Source of the DNA: Anaerolineales bacterium
GTDB lineage: Bacteria > Chloroflexota > Anaerolineae > Anaerolineales > Villigracilaceae
Assembly: GCA_016744335.1 (NCBI GenBank)
Contig: JADGEO010000025.1
Span: forward strand, 1-33,547
Direction of reading: 5' to 3'
DNA length: 33,547 nt
Shown here: piece by piece, positions 32,657 through 33,547 of the stretch
How the letters are laid out: every line of letters begins with the position of its first letter
Numbering within the stretch: the first letter of the stretch is position 1
Made by a program: the position numbers and the translations under genes
Notes under the pieces: model-generated
Told to the model about the DNA's origin: nothing
The model's input: only the letters and a program-made list of their open reading frames with translations
Database searches by the model: none

Positions 32657-32693
32657 GCTTAGGAGAGGGAACAACGAAGTCCCTCACCTAAGC
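32657..32693 (+). other. Stable hairpin before the last membrane gene
   Basis: GCTTAGG (32657-32663) with CCTAAGC (32687-32693), and GAGGGA (32665-32670) with TCCCTC (32680-32685), form a 13-bp stem with one A-A mismatch and a 9-base loop. No T-run follows, so it may control processing, stability or translation of the next gene. The gap 32575-32757 shows no gene beyond a frame of about 22 codons that I cannot support. Confidence 0.6.
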
Positions 32694-32757
32694 AACACAC
32701 TCTATGATTTTACCAATGAAAACTTCGTTATACCAGTGCATTTATGGAGAAAAAGCT

Positions 32758-33547
32758 ATGACTACTAATCAAAACTCAAATACTACGGGCGCAGGGCTAA
32801 CGCAGAGTCTACTCCCTGATTGGAATACAGACCACGGCGGATTTAATTTCGGCGACCTTCTTATCTTACTCTTTGACGGCATCCTTCTTATCTATACAGG
32901 ATGGCGCAGCTTCGACCTTCTTTCCGGCACAGTTCCTGCAGGCTGGGAAGTAATGGCTTTTATCGGTTTACTCGCTCTGGATATTGGCGCGGTAATTTGG
33001 AGCTATATCTGGATTTTCAACTCTACAACCAAGTGGCAAGACCGAATCGCGATGATCTTCTTCGTGATAGATATGTCCGGTGTCGCTCTAACTTCAATTA
33101 CCGATTCCTTGATGTACGGTGATGAAGAAGGCGTAATGCTTGCCATGTTGGAGCCAATGACAATGGTCATAATCCCTGTCATTATCATCGCCAATGTAAT
33201 CGCTGGGATCGTCTACCACTTTACTAGCGCAGAAACTCGCGCTCGTAGAACGCAACGTCAATTAGAAGCAAAAGCGCGTGATGAAGAGCAACGTCAAAAT
33301 GACGAAGAACTGCAACTTCACTATGCCCAACAATCACTTCTTCGCCGACAAGCTGAACTCCCTCGCAAAATTGCTCTGGCAAATCTCAAAATTGCCCAAG
33401 ACCAGCTTGAACGAGACGCGATGCAAGCCCTCTTTGGCAATGGCGATGTTGAACGAGCAATGGGCGGCAATATCGGTACGCAACCCCAAGCATCTACAAA
33501 CCTTGCCGATATACAAGCGCAACTAAAAGCACTCCAATCCTTAGGTG
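32758..33547 (+). CDS. Membrane protein with long charged cytoplasmic tail, cut by the window end
   Basis: An open frame of 263 codons with no stop before the window ends. The ATG at 32758 has GGAG eight bases upstream. There are about four hydrophobic segments (roughly 31-50, 63-85, 98-115 and 130-157), then a long charged, Gln/Glu/Arg-rich helical tail from about residue 165 (TRARRTQRQLEAKARDEEQR), likely coiled coil. Family not recognised. It follows the same series of small membrane protein genes and is probably co-transcribed or separately controlled through the hairpin at 32657-32693. Confidence 0.75.
   Translation, partial: MTTNQNSNTTGAGLTQSLLPDWNTDHGGFNFGDLLILLFDGILLIYTGWRSFDLLSGTVPAGWEVMAFIGLLALDIGAVIWSYIWIFNSTTKWQDRIAMIFFVIDMSGVALTSITDSLMYGDEEGVMLAMLEPMTMVIIPVIIIANVIAGIVYHFTSAETRARRTQRQLEAKARDEEQRQNDEELQLHYAQQSLLRRQAELPRKIALANLKIAQDQLERDAMQALFGNGDVERAMGGNIGTQPQASTNLADIQAQLKALQSLG

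Noticed and set aside
32578..32710. Frames of 13 and 22 codons between the last two membrane genes
   Set aside because: The longer one would need a GTG touching its own GGAG, and the region is better explained by the hairpin at 32657-32693.

Overview
The window is bacterial DNA of moderate, rather AT-rich composition, with Shine-Dalgarno sites, tightly packed operons and many defence genes. The mix of type III CRISPR, type I restriction and small palindromic intergenic repeats would suit a Chloroflexota (Anaerolineae-like) genome, but that is a low-confidence guess from style; no ribosomal or core marker gene is present.

Left part (1-17712): a type III-B CRISPR-Cas locus. Thirty near-identical 37-bp repeats with 29 spacers (1028-3225) are read on the minus strand from a leader (3226-3413) beside cas2-cas1. 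At the leader-distal end two decayed repeats (140-176, 521-557) bound gene-sized intervals that hold two small membrane protein genes and a broken RNase HI gene. Upstream of cas1, on the same strand, runs cmr2(cas10)-cmr3-cmr1-cmr4-cmr5-cmr6-csx1-CARF/RelE-csx15-cas6. Cas10 has the GGDD cyclase motif but no HD nuclease domain, so the complex should act through Cmr4 target-RNA cleavage and cyclic oligoadenylate (cOA) signalling. Two predicted cOA-activated RNases (Csx1-HEPN and a Cami1-like CARF-RelE), two candidate ring nucleases (Csx15 and a P-loop ATPase-Csx3 fusion) and a CARF-HTH putative regulator complete a signalling circuit. The CARF-HTH gene and the ATPase-Csx3 gene diverge from one shared CATG.

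Middle part (17745-28880): a type I restriction-modification island on the minus strand, xre-hsdM-hsdS-[SDR]-(hsdS remnant)-NucS-like nuclease-hsdR-YgjP-like metallopeptidase-PC4-like protein-zinc ribbon protein. It ends in a relic of a second system: an orphan HsdR C-terminus joined to a diverged partial copy of the PC4-like gene. The xre-hsdM gap holds a promoter, three hairpins and a terminator on the plus strand, which look like a small RNA gene. A second short promoter-terminator unit lies upstream of xre.

Right part (28881-33547, plus strand): a tyrosine recombinase followed by a 3' portion of tRNA-Arg(UCG), which looks like an attachment-site scar marking the right edge of an integrated island. 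Beyond it are a double-HTH DNA-binding protein, a strong promoter overlapped by a perfect 17-bp inverted repeat, a tRNA-Gly-like gene with a grossly enlarged anticodon loop, and a run of small unknown membrane protein genes. The last gene runs off the window edge.
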